A stretch of DNA of 64,000 bases from Dromaius novaehollandiae. Its lineage: Eukaryota > Chordata > Aves > Casuariiformes > Dromaiidae. The notes under the pieces were generated by a model. It was not told where the DNA came from, made no database searches, and saw only the letters and a list, made by a program, of their open reading frames with translations. The stretch spans positions 38,911,835 through 38,975,834 of the forward strand of contig NC_088102.1 of NCBI RefSeq assembly GCF_036370855.1, read 5' to 3'. Each line of letters begins with the position of its first letter. Position 1 is the stretch's first letter. Shown one piece after another: positions 14,301 to 27,640 of the stretch. A program made the position numbers and the translations under genes.

Positions 14301-17300
14301 CTGGGACAACACCTTCCTCAGGTATCCATGCCATCTCCTCTTCCTGCTGCTGGGGAGCCAGCCTTGCTTGTTCAGAGCATAAGCTTTAAGGTCAAAGTGA
14401 CTTACAGAATTGTCTTCAGACAGCAAACATTTGTGCTTCTGCTAATATTAAAGAGTGTAATTGGGTGAAAATGATGATTTTGTTCCTCCTGTAAAAAGAG
14501 CATTGATTTTACTTTTTAGCAGAATATAACCTAGGTTGTTCCCTTTGTATTCAGTGTCACCTGAACAGCAATAAGATCAAGAATTATACAACCAGTCCTG
14601 TTTCACTCTTACCATGCACCTAGTGTAACTACTTTCATCCTGCAAAGTGAAATGAGTACTTTAGAAACATTGCTTTTATACTTCCCTTTGCTTCCTCCCT
14701 TCACCCCTGAAGAGGAAGGTGTCAGCTCCTCAGAGGTGCACAGGAGTATCACATGGCAGTGCAGGGCCAACAAGCAAAGCAGGCTCTGCTCAGAGGAGAC
14801 TGTGGAGCTAACTCTTCAGCAGCGACCCTAACGAGCTCTATAGAGGTGTGACCAGCTCAGGGAGGACAGTATCCCTGTTCTTCCGAGGTGGGCACAGAGA
14901 CCTTCAGCTGCTAGTAGTTGTGGCTTCTTATTTTCATGTTTTACCTGCCAGTTGTCCTGTATTCAAGGGCAGGTCTTTGTGGCCTTGTTTGCTCAGCTCT
15001 TTTGGTTTTCTGCACAAGTCTAAAAGGATATCCCATTTCAGTCCTAGCATGGTATCTCTGGCTGGCCTCAGTCATAAGGTGGCCAAGGGACCAGAGATGC
15101 TAAGACACAACAGGATTTTCTGTTTCTATGAGGGAGAGGAAATGGATTAAACAAAGGATCACCCCTCATGAATTAGAGGCCATCCACTCACAAATCCCTG
15201 ACAACTGGTATTCCACATGCTAACTAAAGGCTTGAGCTAGGTCACGCTCAGTGCAGTCTCTTCTGATGGAGGCAACTGAAGATGCACAACTTCATCTGCC
15301 TCCATCAGCAGAGGCAGCCTTGAAGCCCAGGGGAAGCTATGATGTGCACAATCAGGGTCCAGGCTGGGGCTGTGGCAGGTACTCACCTCCACAAGCAGAG
15401 CCTTGAAAGGCAAAGCTAAACCATGCCTTCCACACAGCCTGTTCCCAGTCTGGCCAAGGGAGAGGGAAAGCGGGAGAGCCTGCTTACTTCTGGAAACTGC
15501 AGATTAAATCGAGGATGGCTCATTCCTGGTGCCAGCAAGTGGGAGACTCAAGTTTGAGTCTCTTGTTCTCATTCTCTGAAAAAGCAGAGATTGTAAAAGG
15601 ACATGCCTATGGCCTGTAGATATGTGAGGGGGGAATTCGCTGCCTCTCTCACTTCCTGTACACTTAAACTGGCTGTGGAGCAAGTGTGACAGGCTTCGGA
15701 GGCAACTGTTGAAGTCCTTCTGGAAAGGGAACAAGCAAGACAGCAAGACAGTAGCAGAAGGGCAAGCACAGGAGTTAGTCTTTCTAGCTCCACCATTGTC
15801 CTTGCAGAAAATCTTTTCTTGTGAGAGAATCACCGAGCTCCCAGACCTGTCATTATTTAATCTCAGTTTAAAAGCTGCTTAAAATCCCTTCCCTTGACTT
15901 TGATGTTATCTGTAATTGCAGGTCTTCCCTTTCCTAGCACAAAGATTAGAAAGCTAGCCCTCTCCCATCTCCAAATATCACCTGTACAGTGGTGCCCTCA
16001 GGCTGTTTCCAAGCAGAACCACTTTCCGGACGTAGTTTGGAATGACTTTACAGAGATAGTCAATAAATGTTTCATTTCTTCTGAGGAGGGCAGCTTCTTC
16101 ATCATACTTCAGCTACATTATGCTGCACTGGCTTCCTTCCCTTGTGGCTCTGCCTCTAACTTGTGAATCTAACATTGGCCGTAGCAACACTAAAGTCATT
16201 TCTATGCCACATCTGTCACCAGTCTCAGACATGCTGGGTCCATTTACAGTTACAGCTAGCACAGTTAGGGCATGCAATAGCATGTTACAGTTGCAATAGT
16301 TTGTCAGCAATCCATGTGTGACCAAAACCACCATTATACCCAGGTATGCTTACAGCAAGGCATTTTGGGAATGTTTACCCAAGCTTTCACATGCTCTCAG
16401 TGGTCTGTACCATGCTGGAGAGCCCAGGCTCCATCCTGTGCCATGGCACAGGTTTGCACGAGAGAAGCACCACTGATCCTTAGTTTCCCAAGGAGGATCT
16501 GCAAGGTATGTTGAAACAGCCATGGGCCTGCAAAGGATAACGTTTCAGAAACCAATTACTGGAGAGCTCTGTCCCCCGGTCTTGTGGCCCTTCCACCCCG
16601 ACGCCTTTTACACAGCAGCTGCTAAAAGCTGGTGTAAGACTTGGTTTTGCACATGGTTCTTTGGCTCACAGTTTTTGCTCCTTACATGATGCCGACCCAT
16701 GATGATCCCATAGAGGGACCTGGGTAGGGTGATGGATGGCAGAAATCTAACGCAAGCAGGCCAGCCTGTTACTGAAATCTTTGGTTCTAGGTGGAGGAGT
16801 TCATGGTGTGAGATGTGTTAACTTTGCACTGCATTGCTTTTGGGGCTGTGCTAGTTGCGTGCAGAACAAGCACAAGAGAATAGGTCAGGAGCCCACCGTA
16901 CTGCGAGTGGCAAGGGAAGGCTGTGCAGTTGCAGAGGCACAGCAAAGTGTGCAGGCCTGTGTCACACCTGAGCTGCAGTTCTCACAGGCCTCCCCCAGGA
17001 AATCCCTGCCCAGAAGGGACACATACAGGGTACAGCTGGAAAACACACCAGCAGCCTTTCAGGCATGCCAGCTTTTTTTCTGAGCATAGTAGCCCAGCAG
17101 TGAGTGGAGAATATGACACTGGATCAGCAAGGCTGGAATCCCAATTCAGACTTATCTCAGCAGTGGATTAAAACCCACAGGCTGGGCCTAGAGCCACTGC
17201 TCTCCATTAACTTGCTGGAGCCCGAAGTTCTCCATCTTATAAGGAGGCACAGCTTAGGGCTTTACTTGGAGAAGCCCTTTCACATCACCTCTTTGGCCAG

Positions 17301-18829
17301 CATGGGGAGCCCCCGGGGTCAGGCAGTGTGCCTGCCTCCACAGAGCGGGTTCAGCCTCTGCGTTCCTCAAGCAAGAACTGCTGCATAGCAGCAGCTGTAG
17401 GTTATGCATGCTTTCTCACAGAAAATCAGCTTTTAAATATGCTTTTCCCCTACCTGGCTTTTTCTTCCTGTTGCTTCTTTACTGTACAGTGGGAGCAACT
17501 GTGCACTACTACCCTAAATCAAACTCTGCAGCGCAAAGTTACCCCATGCATCAGGAAGCATCTTATTCAGGAATGACCAGTAAACCCCATATCCTCATAT
17601 TTGCAGTGGGGGTCTGCCATCAGGAAGAAAACACTTGTGGAGCAACACGCCCAATGCTGTAGAACAGAGTTTGGAGAAAACACACAAGCAAGGAAGATCT
17701 GGTAGGCAACACCAATAGCACACAGCAGAGTCAGCCAGTCAGCAAGCAAACCAGACAAGCTGCCCTCCCCAGCTTCCTTTAGTCTCTTCTCTAGTTCCCC
17801 TGCTCTCCATCTTCTCACATGATGTACACCTGTGATTTTGCTAGTAGCAGGCAGGCTTCAAACCAACAGTGCAGTCCCTGGGCTCCCTGGAGCACCTCTG
17901 CTCTGTGGGTTATTCTGAGCAAGGCTTACTGGCTCAGGTATTCCCTCCAAGCATACCATAAAAGTTACTTTGAAAATAGTAAACGAAGAGGGATACAAGA
18001 AACACAAACAGTAGCACTGTCAGATCAAGCGAAGGATGCTCCCAGAGCAGTCTTCCCACCAGCGTTTTCAGTCTGGGCTGCTGACTGTATGCAATCCCCA
18101 TCCGCGCTTTCTGTGGCCACAGTCCAGCAGCCAGGGCCAGCTTCTCAGAAGCTGTCCCCGATTTTTGGAGAGTTTGTCCCATCAGCAGCTCCTCCCCCAA
18201 CCCCAGAGCTCCTTCCAGCACTTCCTGTTCTCCATTCATATATTCTGCTTTTTAAATTTTGTTTTTGATGAGAAAGCCTCAGCTATTTCCTCAATAGCAG
18301 AGAGGGAGATGAATCGGTTGAGGAATAATAAATAATACGAAGAGATGGCACAGGCTTCACATTAAACCTGAAGTCCACCTATCAAGACATCACTCCCTGA
18401 TGTCTCTTGTTGGATCTAACCTCTCTCCCCTGTGAGTACATGTACCTTTCCTGACCTTTTGGAGATTAGCAAGGAATCTAGAAAATGCTGCTTTTGTTTG
18501 TTGGCAGGACAGGCGTCAAACAGAGGCCTTCCTATTCCCTGTTGCTTGATGTAGTGTCTCCCATTATGGGAAAGAGTTGCACTTCCATGAGGGATAACTG
18601 GGAATAAAACTGTAGGCTTTTACACTGCCTCCTTAGAAGCTTTGAACAGGGGTCTAACGCAATTGCTGTCCAACCCCGCACAACCCGTGAGCTCAGCAGG
18701 GCCCCCTGCATGAGCACTGCACACAAGCCAGATGACCACAGGACCTGTGAAGCTGGCTCACAGTTACCTTGCTCTTGCACCCTGCTTTGGTCGGTGGCTG
18801 GCAGCTGATGTGAGTGAGGAGGGTGGAAA
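11321..18829. other. Intergenic DNA upstream of ACTN1
   Basis: No coding exon, RNA gene or recognisable mobile element was found. All open frames are short and lack similarity to known proteins. It contains a (GTTTT)n run near 13.35 kb and ordinary unique sequence. As the first 7.5 kb upstream of ACTN1 it is the expected place for proximal enhancers, but I cannot point to one here. Confidence 0.7.
13347..13368. repeat. (GTTTT)n simple repeat
   Basis: Four GTTTT-type units, the last one extended with extra T. Confidence 0.9.
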
Positions 18830-20070
18830 TCTCGCACGCAGCACAGAGCCCGGCAGGCTCCAGCTCATGGCTCTCCTCGCCCCTCCGCAGTGCCTGGCTG
18901 CCAGGACCTGGGTCTGGGTCCCGCTTCTGCTCGGCTGCAGCCCGTGAGGAGCCCGAGGAAAGCGCCCTGCAGTGCCGCAGAGATGGAGCACGCGCTAGGA
19001 GCGTGGTGCCGCTAAAGGCACAGCCGACTGCTGAGGCCTCGTGGCTGTGAAGCAGCCCTGGAAGCTAATGAACAAATGTGTGCGCGGGGCGCGTTGCCTT
19101 CCTGCGGCGGGAGGGATTTCAGCGCACAGGCCTAGCATAATATAGCTGCGGTGCAGAAAGGCTGAAGCCATGGGCCGTCCCAGCCAGCCAGGGGGCGAGG
19201 GCTGAGTGCTGGGCAGGGATCGCTGCGGGGCCCTGGCCGAGCGGGGAGGCGCAGGGCAGAGCCGCAGGACGCAGGGGAGCAAACAAGTAGCAAGGGCCAA
19301 ATTCAGACCAGCACGAAGGGCTGTGCCTTTCTATCGACCCTCAGCACCCCCCTACCTATCCTCAGGGCTGGATTTGATCCCCCACATCTAGTTTGGCCCT
19401 GGGGCGTGCTGTAAATACCATCCCTCGCCGGGGTGCCAGGAAGGGGCTGAGGCCTCAGGGTGGAGAGGCAGCCGGCTCCCCATGCCGCAGCGGCCGCGGC
19501 GCCTGCCCGGACCGGCGCTGCCTGCCCGCCCCTGGGTTTTTCTGCACCTCCACAGAGCAAGGGGAGCACGGTGAGCCACCTGCGGCCGCGGCCACCCGCT
19601 GCTGCTGGGGTTGTGCCTGGCCCCAGGATGCCTCTCCAAGAGCCCGAAGGTTTTTGTAGCCATCTAAGGCAAGGCTGGCTCCCTGCAAGCCGGCTCACCC
19701 CCCCTGCACCGCCGTGGGTGAAGGAAAGGTGGAAACCTTCCTGCCTTTTATGGACAAACTCGCATAGTTGAGCTGCCATGGAAGAGTGACGCGTCCGGCT
19801 GGCTGAGCAAGGTCCGGGGGTCCCGGGAAGGCCCCTGAGAGCGCTGCCTGCATGGCGCTCGCTCCCCGGAGTGCCTCTCTCGCCCTCCTGCACGAAAGCC
19901 CTGGCACAGCCTCTGCGTGGGGGACGCTCGCAGGAGCATGGCTGCGCTGGGGGCTGCTGCTCCCTGGTGCTGGCAGAGCCGGGCTGCTTCCTACCTGCGG
20001 GCTTGTCTCCAGCCCAGCCCCAGGCTCAGGACAGCCTCGGGCTCGCTTCTCCAGCCCGCGAGTTTAACGG
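18830..20070. promoter_or_regulatory. Orphan CpG-rich island, about 8 kb upstream of ACTN1
   Basis: G+C and CpG are clearly raised over about 1.2 kb, with two GCGGCCGC-type (NotI) sites or near-sites around 19.49 and 19.58 kb, against AT-richer flanks. Several open frames appear on both strands only because stop codons are rare in GC-rich DNA, and none resembles a known protein. The core at 19.07-19.27 kb holds GCGCGGGGCGCG and an AGGGGGCG motif resembling the 3' half of a CTCF site. It could be the promoter of a non-coding RNA, an alternative distal ACTN1 promoter, or an enhancer island. The CpG enrichment is seen; any function is inferred. Confidence 0.6.
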
Positions 20071-23000
20071 GGGTGAGAGCAGCAGGAGGCAGGTAGGACT
20101 GAAGCGGAGAAATGGAGGGCTAAGCGCAACCCTGGGGCGAGAAAAAGTAATACTGAGCAGGGAGTTTTGTGTTGGGCTCGCTGCTCCGGATATCTGTGCT
20201 ATTTAAATAATTGTCTATATAAAGATGCAGATCTTTATATAGCCCTCAAGCACATGAGCAAAAAGAGGTGGGTATTTTCATCTTTGGAAAGTGAAAGCTG
20301 CCCTTACATCTCCCCTGGGTCTTCCTCTGCCAAAAAAGGAGATCTATCTTTCCTTTAGCCTAGCAAAAAATACTCTAGACATCCCTTCCCCATCCTCTTC
20401 ACAGGACAAAAGTGATGGGCTAAGAACTTGCACTTTCAGTTCACCGGGATCCGGCCTGGCTCCAGGCTGTCCGGTGGGCTTTCCTACCACTGCTGCATCG
20501 TTCAGCAGCGGTGCTGCCCAGTGGCCGTGCTGCGTCTTGTCCTGGCTGCAGCAATACTCACACCAGCTTGTACTTCTTGGCTGGTGCTTGGGCCCTGCTG
20601 AGCTCTCGTCCCAGACAGCCAAACAAAGTAAGCAGGACACTGTCTGCTTTACTGGGATGGCCTATGCTTGTTTTCAGAGTCTGGGATATCATCCCCTGGG
20701 CAGGCAGGAAAGATGAAACCATCCAGTTTGGGAGAGGCACCTCTTGCACCGCTCTGGCCCTCCTGTCCCGGCAGCTGATGGGCCCTCCGGGGTGCAGGGT
20801 GCTCAGTCTCATGAGCAGACCATCTGCATCTCACAGCTGCTCAGGGGCTGTGCAAGGGCTCCCCTCAGATACGAAGGAACAGCTCACTCTGGGGCAGTAT
20901 AAAATGTGCATAAAACCTTCCTGCACCAGACATAAGCCCAGGAGGCACAGACTGGGCTAGACGGCCTTCATTCGCCCCCTTTGGTCAAGGAGGGATCAAG
21001 TTTGCAGGTGCACATGGGTGAGTCCTATGGCAGCACATCCTGCCCCACAGGGAGGTGATGTATGGACACGTGTGAATGCCACGTTAGAGCCAGGTTCACT
21101 CTCCAGCTCACCTCCCCCCGCTCCCTGCAGACGCTGCCTCCCTGCCAGAGCAGCCCTTGAGAGGGAGGCTGAGCAGCAGGCCAAGGGTTTCATGGGGAGA
21201 TTTCCCACCTGATGGCTATGCTTGTTGGTTGCAGCCAATTCATGTTCTCCTTGTTTCCAAAAAGAAAGGATGGATGAGTGTGGTGACTGCAGGGCTGGCT
21301 GACTTGTGTTCATAACCTGCCTCTTTGGCTCGCTGTGTTGACGCACGTTTCTGCGCTTGGAGCCAGTATGGTCCTGTCCTGCTTCCCATGTGGAAGCGAT
21401 ATGAACTGCCGTTCACTTCCTCTCCCCTTCCTCCAGTCCACTGCAGCTGCAAGCAGGAGCAGGGAGAAGAGATTTTGCCAGAAGGAAGTGTGCACGCACA
21501 TATAAGAGCCAGGTAAGTGCAGATGACAGGGCCCTGCTGAGCGGAGATGGAGAAACAAGAGTACAGCTCAGGAAACCACAGAGCATGCAGCCATTTGAGA
21601 GGGCAAATAACCCTGCCATGGCTGTTGCAAAAAAATCACCTTGTAGCATTCATGCTGTCATAGCTATGAAACCACATGGAGATTTTTAAGCACAAGAACT
21701 GCTACACCTCAGGTTTCTATTGCCTGTGCTCTGGAGGCCCAGGACAGCAGGTCTCTGACCTCGTACACTTTGTGAGGGAAGTGCTGCAGGAGGGCTTGGC
21801 AGCACTGAGGGTGCAGCAGGAGCCCTTTCTTGGGCAGAAGGCTTCTGGCCTTGGGGCTGACACACTGGGACCCACTTCCTCCTCACTCTGGTTGGAGAGA
21901 GGGCCTTGGAAAGAGGTGGTTGTATCCTTGGCAAATGTCTAGTATGTCTCCTCTGTCACTAAATCACTCACCCCATCTTATCTGCCCTACACAAGCCCTG
22001 GCTCAAAACACACAGAAGGCAAACATCTGCTTTTCTTCAGTTTGCAGAAACAAGTTGGTATCCATTTCCATGAAAAGTATCTGGGAAAGGTTGAAAGTAA
22101 GAAGCCCAGTGCACAGTTCTGGGCAAAGAGACTCTCAGATGCATATCCCCAGTGCCATCTCCCCATCCCCAAGCTGGGATGTGCTACCTCGCAGGAGTTA
22201 TAGCTTCCAGACTAATTAATCTTGACAGAAATGGAGAGGAAGAGCAACAAGGTTTATGGTCTGGAGGTCTGGATGTTTTTTCACTTATTCTCATGATGGT
22301 TGCTTCCTACCCTGTAGAAGAAGAGAGCCAGCCTCATGTGCAGAAGTGGTCCAGAAAGGGTGTGCTGCCTGTTGTGATCCTGATGCCTGACCACAGCATT
22401 TTTCTGCTCAGCTGAGGTCAGTTCTCAAGCCGGGAAGCTTGTTACCTTGGTCTCCTCTTCCATCTCAGGATTTTGGTGACGTGCATCCTGGCACATCTTG
22501 CTTTTGGCTCACAGCCCTGGAAAGCTGACCCCAAGCAGGCACCACTGCTTCAAAGTCTCTAGACAAAAATTGAAGACAATGCCATCCTGGAAAAAGAGAG
22601 AGGACAAGAGTGTGCCACCAGGTCAGTGTGCTGGCTTCTTTCTCCTAGTCACCCATCTGTAACTTTAAAAACAAACAAACAAACAAACAAAACTCTAATC
22701 TCACCAGGTATTTTTACTACACTAATTCCCGTGATGACTGAGCTTCCAGGTATTTGGAAACCAAGTTGCAGGTGGGGCCAGAAGAAAGTCTCCCATGGTT
22801 GATGGCAATTCACAGGCTCTGGGGCAGAGGAAGACATCAAGATTTTCCTCTTGCAACAATTATTGTACATGTTATGTACACTGAATCCAGAGTGTTACAG
22901 CTGGAAAAGCTGAGCTAACAAAGCATGAGCCTCAGAAAGGTTGTTAGTACTGTTGTGGTAAAGAACCATGGGTGGCTTTGAGCCTGTGGCTCTGAGCTGA

Positions 23001-26000
23001 GAGGGCTCTTTCTACTCTCCCTCATAAGGTTTCTAGATGGGCTAAAAAGAGCATTTTTTGGGTACTGTGTCAGCCAGGAATTTGGAAAGCTCTGACGAAA
23101 AAGGAAGCCGGGCAAGAAGAATGTGACCTAATCTTACTGTAAGACTCAGAAATCCTGGGGCTAAGCTGGGTTCTGACACCATTCTGTTAATCTGAATGCT
23201 TCTCAGATGCCCCACATCTCTGGGACGCCTCTGTTCACCAGTGCTGCAGTCCGGCAGAGAGGAATTGGAAATGTCAGGATATTGGGATTTTGTGAAATGT
23301 CCTGATCATTTCTTGCAAGATACTGTTCCAGATGGTCAACTGCCACAGATGAACATAGATGGTTCTCGAGCTACCACATGGGCAAGAACTCGGCCCCTGC
23401 AGCATTCTCTGCAGCAACACCCCCACAAAACATAAAACCTTGTGGTGTGGTCTGTCTGTCTGTTTATAAAGGAATTTACTTCCTTTCTGAAAGGTAAGTA
23501 GTTTCTGAAGGGGGTAAGAGGAAAAATTAAGAGGGCTGCCAGCTGTGTAAAGCAGATTGACAATATTTGTAAAATATTTTGATATATGTTCTTTTCTACT
23601 GCAACTCTAAGCAAAGCAAATAATTACAACTACTAATATGCAAAACTTCATCTTTCCTAATTCTCGTGACCATCTCTGGTATAGAGCCAGAAATCTGCTC
23701 TCAGAGAAACGGTTCTAGTTCTCCATTGACACACCTCCACCTAGAGCCTATGAAGCGTATTTTAATCCCTCTCTCTGTTTCTTTCAGCTCCAAGTGTGCC
23801 TAGTACCCTAAAGGATAATGGAAATAGAAAACAATAAAGCCAGAGTATTTGACTAAGAACCTAGGGGAACTTACATGCAAATTATCCATTTGCCAACCAC
23901 TCTCAAGACAGTGCAAAATCAGCCCTAGTACAAATATGTACCTGGTTGATGAAGAGCTTTTTCTGGGAAGTTCTGGTTAAGTTCTGACCTAACGGTACCT
24001 CTCTGGGGTGCCCTGCGTTTCTTGCATTCCTAGTCGATGAAGCTGTGAAACAATTTCCATCATAACTCTGCATATGCATATACTCTGTTCCATGTACTCA
24101 TAACTTCTGAAACGTTCACCTTCAGGATTAATCATGTTTCCAGACTCAGTCTTTATTCAGGGATGATTTTCTGATAAAGCAAAAAAATAACCAAACAACA
24201 CTCCCCACCCCCCGAATTCCTAAGTCTCAGTTCTTTGAATGACAGGCAATGCAAAAAGTACACAATTAGTATGGCAGAAAGTACATCTAAATATTCTCTA
24301 CCACTTGATCCAAGGCTCCATTTTGAATCTTGAAAGGTCCCCAGGTCTCCCTTGCACTGAGTTCAGTTTAGCACCCTTGCTTGACTTGAGTTAGAGGAAA
24401 AGGAAGAATATACAAGCTGAAGGTTATTGGAATATCACTTTGTAAAATGCTCAAATAGCATCTTCTAATAGTTAGCAGAGCCTAGTGCAGCTCCCTTTTG
24501 TGGCATCAAGATGCACATCCCCTCCATCCAGGGGCTTAGGCTGGGGCTGTTGAGCTGCTGGAACAGGCTGCATGAGTCTTTCTGAAAAACATAAATAGCC
24601 TTCCCCTAGCCTCCCCCCTATTTTCTTAAAACAGCAAATTAGCCACAAATTATATTACTTTAACCAAAAATAAAATGTAAACATCACAAGGTCATCTGCA
24701 GACTTTGCATCTGGTCTCGTTGTGTATGACACCTGACATCCCTCCAGATGAAAAGTAAAGTGGAGAGCACAAGGCTCCCCGTTTTCTCCATGCTTTCATG
24801 GTTCGTTTTCTCTGGACATCTGTCAGCACTGTGCAATTGTTGAGTTTCCTCTCAAGGGCCAGTCTCCTTGTTTGGCCAGGCCTTTCAAATAGCTCCGGGG
24901 AGAGAAAGTCCAGTCCCCCATGTATGACCACCACAGAGAAGAGGCACATCCTGGCTCAACTGTGCAGGCTCTCCTGGAGCCATGGCCAGGGCCAGCCGTC
25001 ACACTGCCAGTATGTGCACTCCTTTTGCACCGCAGCGCTGGCACAGCGGCTTTGCCACTGCCAGCTGGTCTGCAATGAATCCCCTGACCTTTCTTATTCT
25101 GCGGCAGGACCCGTCTCAGCACAGTTGCGCCCCAGCCCTTGGGCACTCTCTGGGAGTGACTTCCATTTGCATCATAGCTTTTGCACTCAACTAATGAAAA
25201 CTTTCACAAGAGAGAAAAAAAAAAAACAAACTATAGTGGTAATTATGGAAAGAGCAATTAAGAAAAGAAAGTGAGAGAGTGAGAGAGAGTCTGGGCCTTG
25301 TCCAAATTGCGCGTAGCAAAACTAGCTTGAACAGGACCTAGCGCTGGCATCTTTCTGATTCCCAAATAAAGCTACATAAGGGGCACACCTTGGATTTATA
25401 GCAGCATTCTCTCCTTTACCTGCTTATCTGCTTTGTTCATTTTTCTCTGACTTAGCATTTATATTTACAAAAGGTAGCCTATCCATCAGGTTTCAGGGAG
25501 CATATTCACAGCATATTGCATGCATCTAGAACACCCTGCAAGCAGAAATTGGCTCCAGCAGCTTCTTAAACATCAATAGACTTCAGCTCTGCCAGAGCGT
25601 TGGTGGGAGAAAATCAGAGATGAGCGCTCACTGCTGAAAAATTCCTGTCACCATTCTCCAGCCTGGTTCAGCAGAAGTATGAAGCTCTGTGTAGCAAACT
25701 TATCTCTCCTGACAACAGATCTGTTTTTCCTGCCCTGACAGGCAGCCCACAGACCCCCCAGCCCTCCCTGCCACTGCTGATGTAGACATTTCAAAGAAAG
25801 AAGTCCTGTATCCTTTGAAGGCAGCCCACACTGCGTGTGCTAGTAACCCTCTTACATTTGCACTGTCCCTTTTGTTTGACACAAGATGGCATTCAAACCA
25901 GCTTGGTGCCAGTGTGGGTCTCTATTTTCAGATATGCCTGGGATGGATGCCCCAGGGAAGAAACAGGGCCAGCTTCTGCCTTCCACTTCCCCTGGAAGAG

Positions 26001-26413
26001 CAGGAGCAGCATTCACTCTATGCTCTGCCTTACTGAGAAAAATTCAAGTCTTGTTTTTTACTCTAGCTACAGACACATCTCTCGCTCCTTCCAGCAGCAA
26101 AGGAGAGGCTTGGAAAAAGCTACCACTGCAGGGTGTTGCTGTCGGAGAGGACACACACATGCATGGGTTGCTGCGGTGGAGGAAGTGGATGAGCAGCAGA
26201 GCTGGGAGGGTTTGCTAGTGGGGAGCTCTGCCTGGAGGCTCTGGCTGCTTCTACTTGTTTTGCTTAAAAAAAAAAAGGCCAAAAAAACCACATCAGGTCC
26301 TGGGTTTGTAATGTAAAAAGGCATTAGGAACTTGCATTTAATTCTGTTTTAATTTTTATGAAAGTTCGAGACATTTTTTTCCTGTAGACCAATAGGAATC
26401 TCTCATTCTTTAG
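20071..26413. other. Intergenic DNA, no gene recognised
   Basis: Unique-looking non-coding sequence. It contains an (AAAC)n repeat at 22.67 kb and short TCTG repeats at 23.45 kb. No open frame resembles a known protein and no splice-bounded exon could be defended. Confidence 0.7.
22667..22693. repeat. (AAAC)n simple repeat
   Basis: About six AAAC units. No adjacent retroposon body was recognised. Confidence 0.92.
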
Positions 26414-26560
26414 TACCATAGACTAGTTTCAGTTGGAAGGGACCCCCGGAGGCTATCTGGTCCAACTGCCTGCTCAGAGCAGGGCCAATTTCGATCAGGT
26501 TTCTCAGTCCAAAAAAGCATGATTCCATTAACACCTTCTTAATCATCCTATCTGCTGGCT
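26414..26560 (-). mobile_element. CR1 LINE 3'-end fragment, degenerate
   Basis: CR1 is the main non-LTR retrotransposon of birds, present almost entirely as 5'-truncated copies. Here the plus strand shows the reverse complement of the CR1 3' end: an ACCATAGACTAG start, then GTTTCAGTTGGAAGGGACC, a TCTGGTCCAACTGCCTGCTC block, an AGAGCAGGGCC segment and GATCAGGTTTCTCAG. These are hallmarks of the CR1 3' tail as I remember it. The element is on the minus strand, truncated and diverged, with no reverse transcriptase remaining. The right boundary is approximate because similarity fades after about 26515. Confidence 0.85.
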
Positions 26561-27469
26561 TGAGAGACTGGATTGTGTTTTTACTGCATTTTAGTCGCAT
26601 TAGCAATGCAAAAACCACTGCAACTCTGCCCAGCTGAGGAGTCAGGTTCTACTTCTTTTTTCCTCCTGGTTTATATAAAAATGAGAATTTATAAGAACCC
26701 AAACTGTCCCCAGCTACACCAGAACAATGCCCATTGTTCTGGAAATAATCAAGTCACTCTGAACCCCATTATGCTACATCTAGTGGCCCCACTGTCGTTG
26801 ATAAAAATAATCTAGGGCTATTCTTTAAAAAACATGCCCTGAGCCCCTCACAAAGGACAAGGTCTTTTGATAAATAAATCATGTCTGAGAGATGGCGTCT
26901 GCCGCAGCAGAGTCCCATAACACCACCACTAAAATAGCACTGATAAGCTTCTCTTGTGGTTCCTGGGTTTTGCCTTGGAGATCTCCTGGGCAAATAGAGA
27001 GCGTGCCTGACCCGTGTTGCCCTGAGATCGGGTGAGGCCTCACCTGTCAGCTCTCCGCTTTTGCTGAAACCACTTGTGTCTTGTAACTGCTTTCACTGCA
27101 GGCTGTGGACCAGGCAAGGGAAGATGTGGTATTTGGGCGTTTCATCATGCAGAGCGGGGCAGGGTAAGCACCGTCTTGGCTGGGCGCTGAGACCAGGCAA
27201 AAGGCAACCTGTGGAGAAGGAGAGGCTGAAAATAACCAGAGAAAGGGAAGGAGGAAAGATGTACCAAGGGCATCAGGTCACACCTTCCTAATGGGAAACA
27301 TAATGGTGTTTGTGTCTGTCTGTTTTTATGAATCACGTCCAGCCTTCTCAATGGAAATTTATGACTCAGTAAAAAATCTCTGCTCTCTTGAAAAAAAAAA
27401 AGTTTTTGTCTCTTAGTGTTTTAAGTATGACCTGGTTCTCTGCCCTTAATGCCCGAGAGGTGGACTGCC

Positions 27470-27640
27470 TCTCCGACTGGTGACAGACCGGTGGTGAGGC
27501 CCGGGCGGCCCACGGCAGCCCTGGAGCAAGGTGGCCGCGCAGCAACGTCACCCGCGAGGGGATCAGCAGGGAAAGGGGGGCGAGCAGCAGGTGGGGGTGC
27601 CTGCTGCCCTGCCTGCTCCGGGGCGGGGGCAAAAGTAGGA
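27470..27640. promoter_or_regulatory. Small CpG-rich cluster
   Basis: About 170 bp with concentrated CpG (around GCCCGGGCGGCCCACGG and GGCCGCGCAGCAACGTCACC), sharply bounded by AT-rich DNA. It includes a CGTCA half-CRE. It is too short to be a classical CpG island, and could be an enhancer or a minor promoter. Confidence 0.35.

Noticed and set aside
19180-19200. A full CTCF site at the orphan CpG island
   Set aside because: Only the AGGGGGC half fits; the upstream CCA part of the consensus is mismatched at two positions. Mentioned only as a partial match.
18814-20206. Cluster of open frames on both strands at 18.8-20.2 kb
   Set aside because: Many overlapping frames on both strands are the signature of high GC, not of a gene. 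No domain or splice-consistent exon chain was found.
26414-26560. Endogenous retrovirus or LTR origin for the repeat at 26.4 kb
   Set aside because: The sequence follows the CR1 LINE 3' tail. There is no LTR, primer-binding site, gag, pol or env-like frame here or anywhere in the window.
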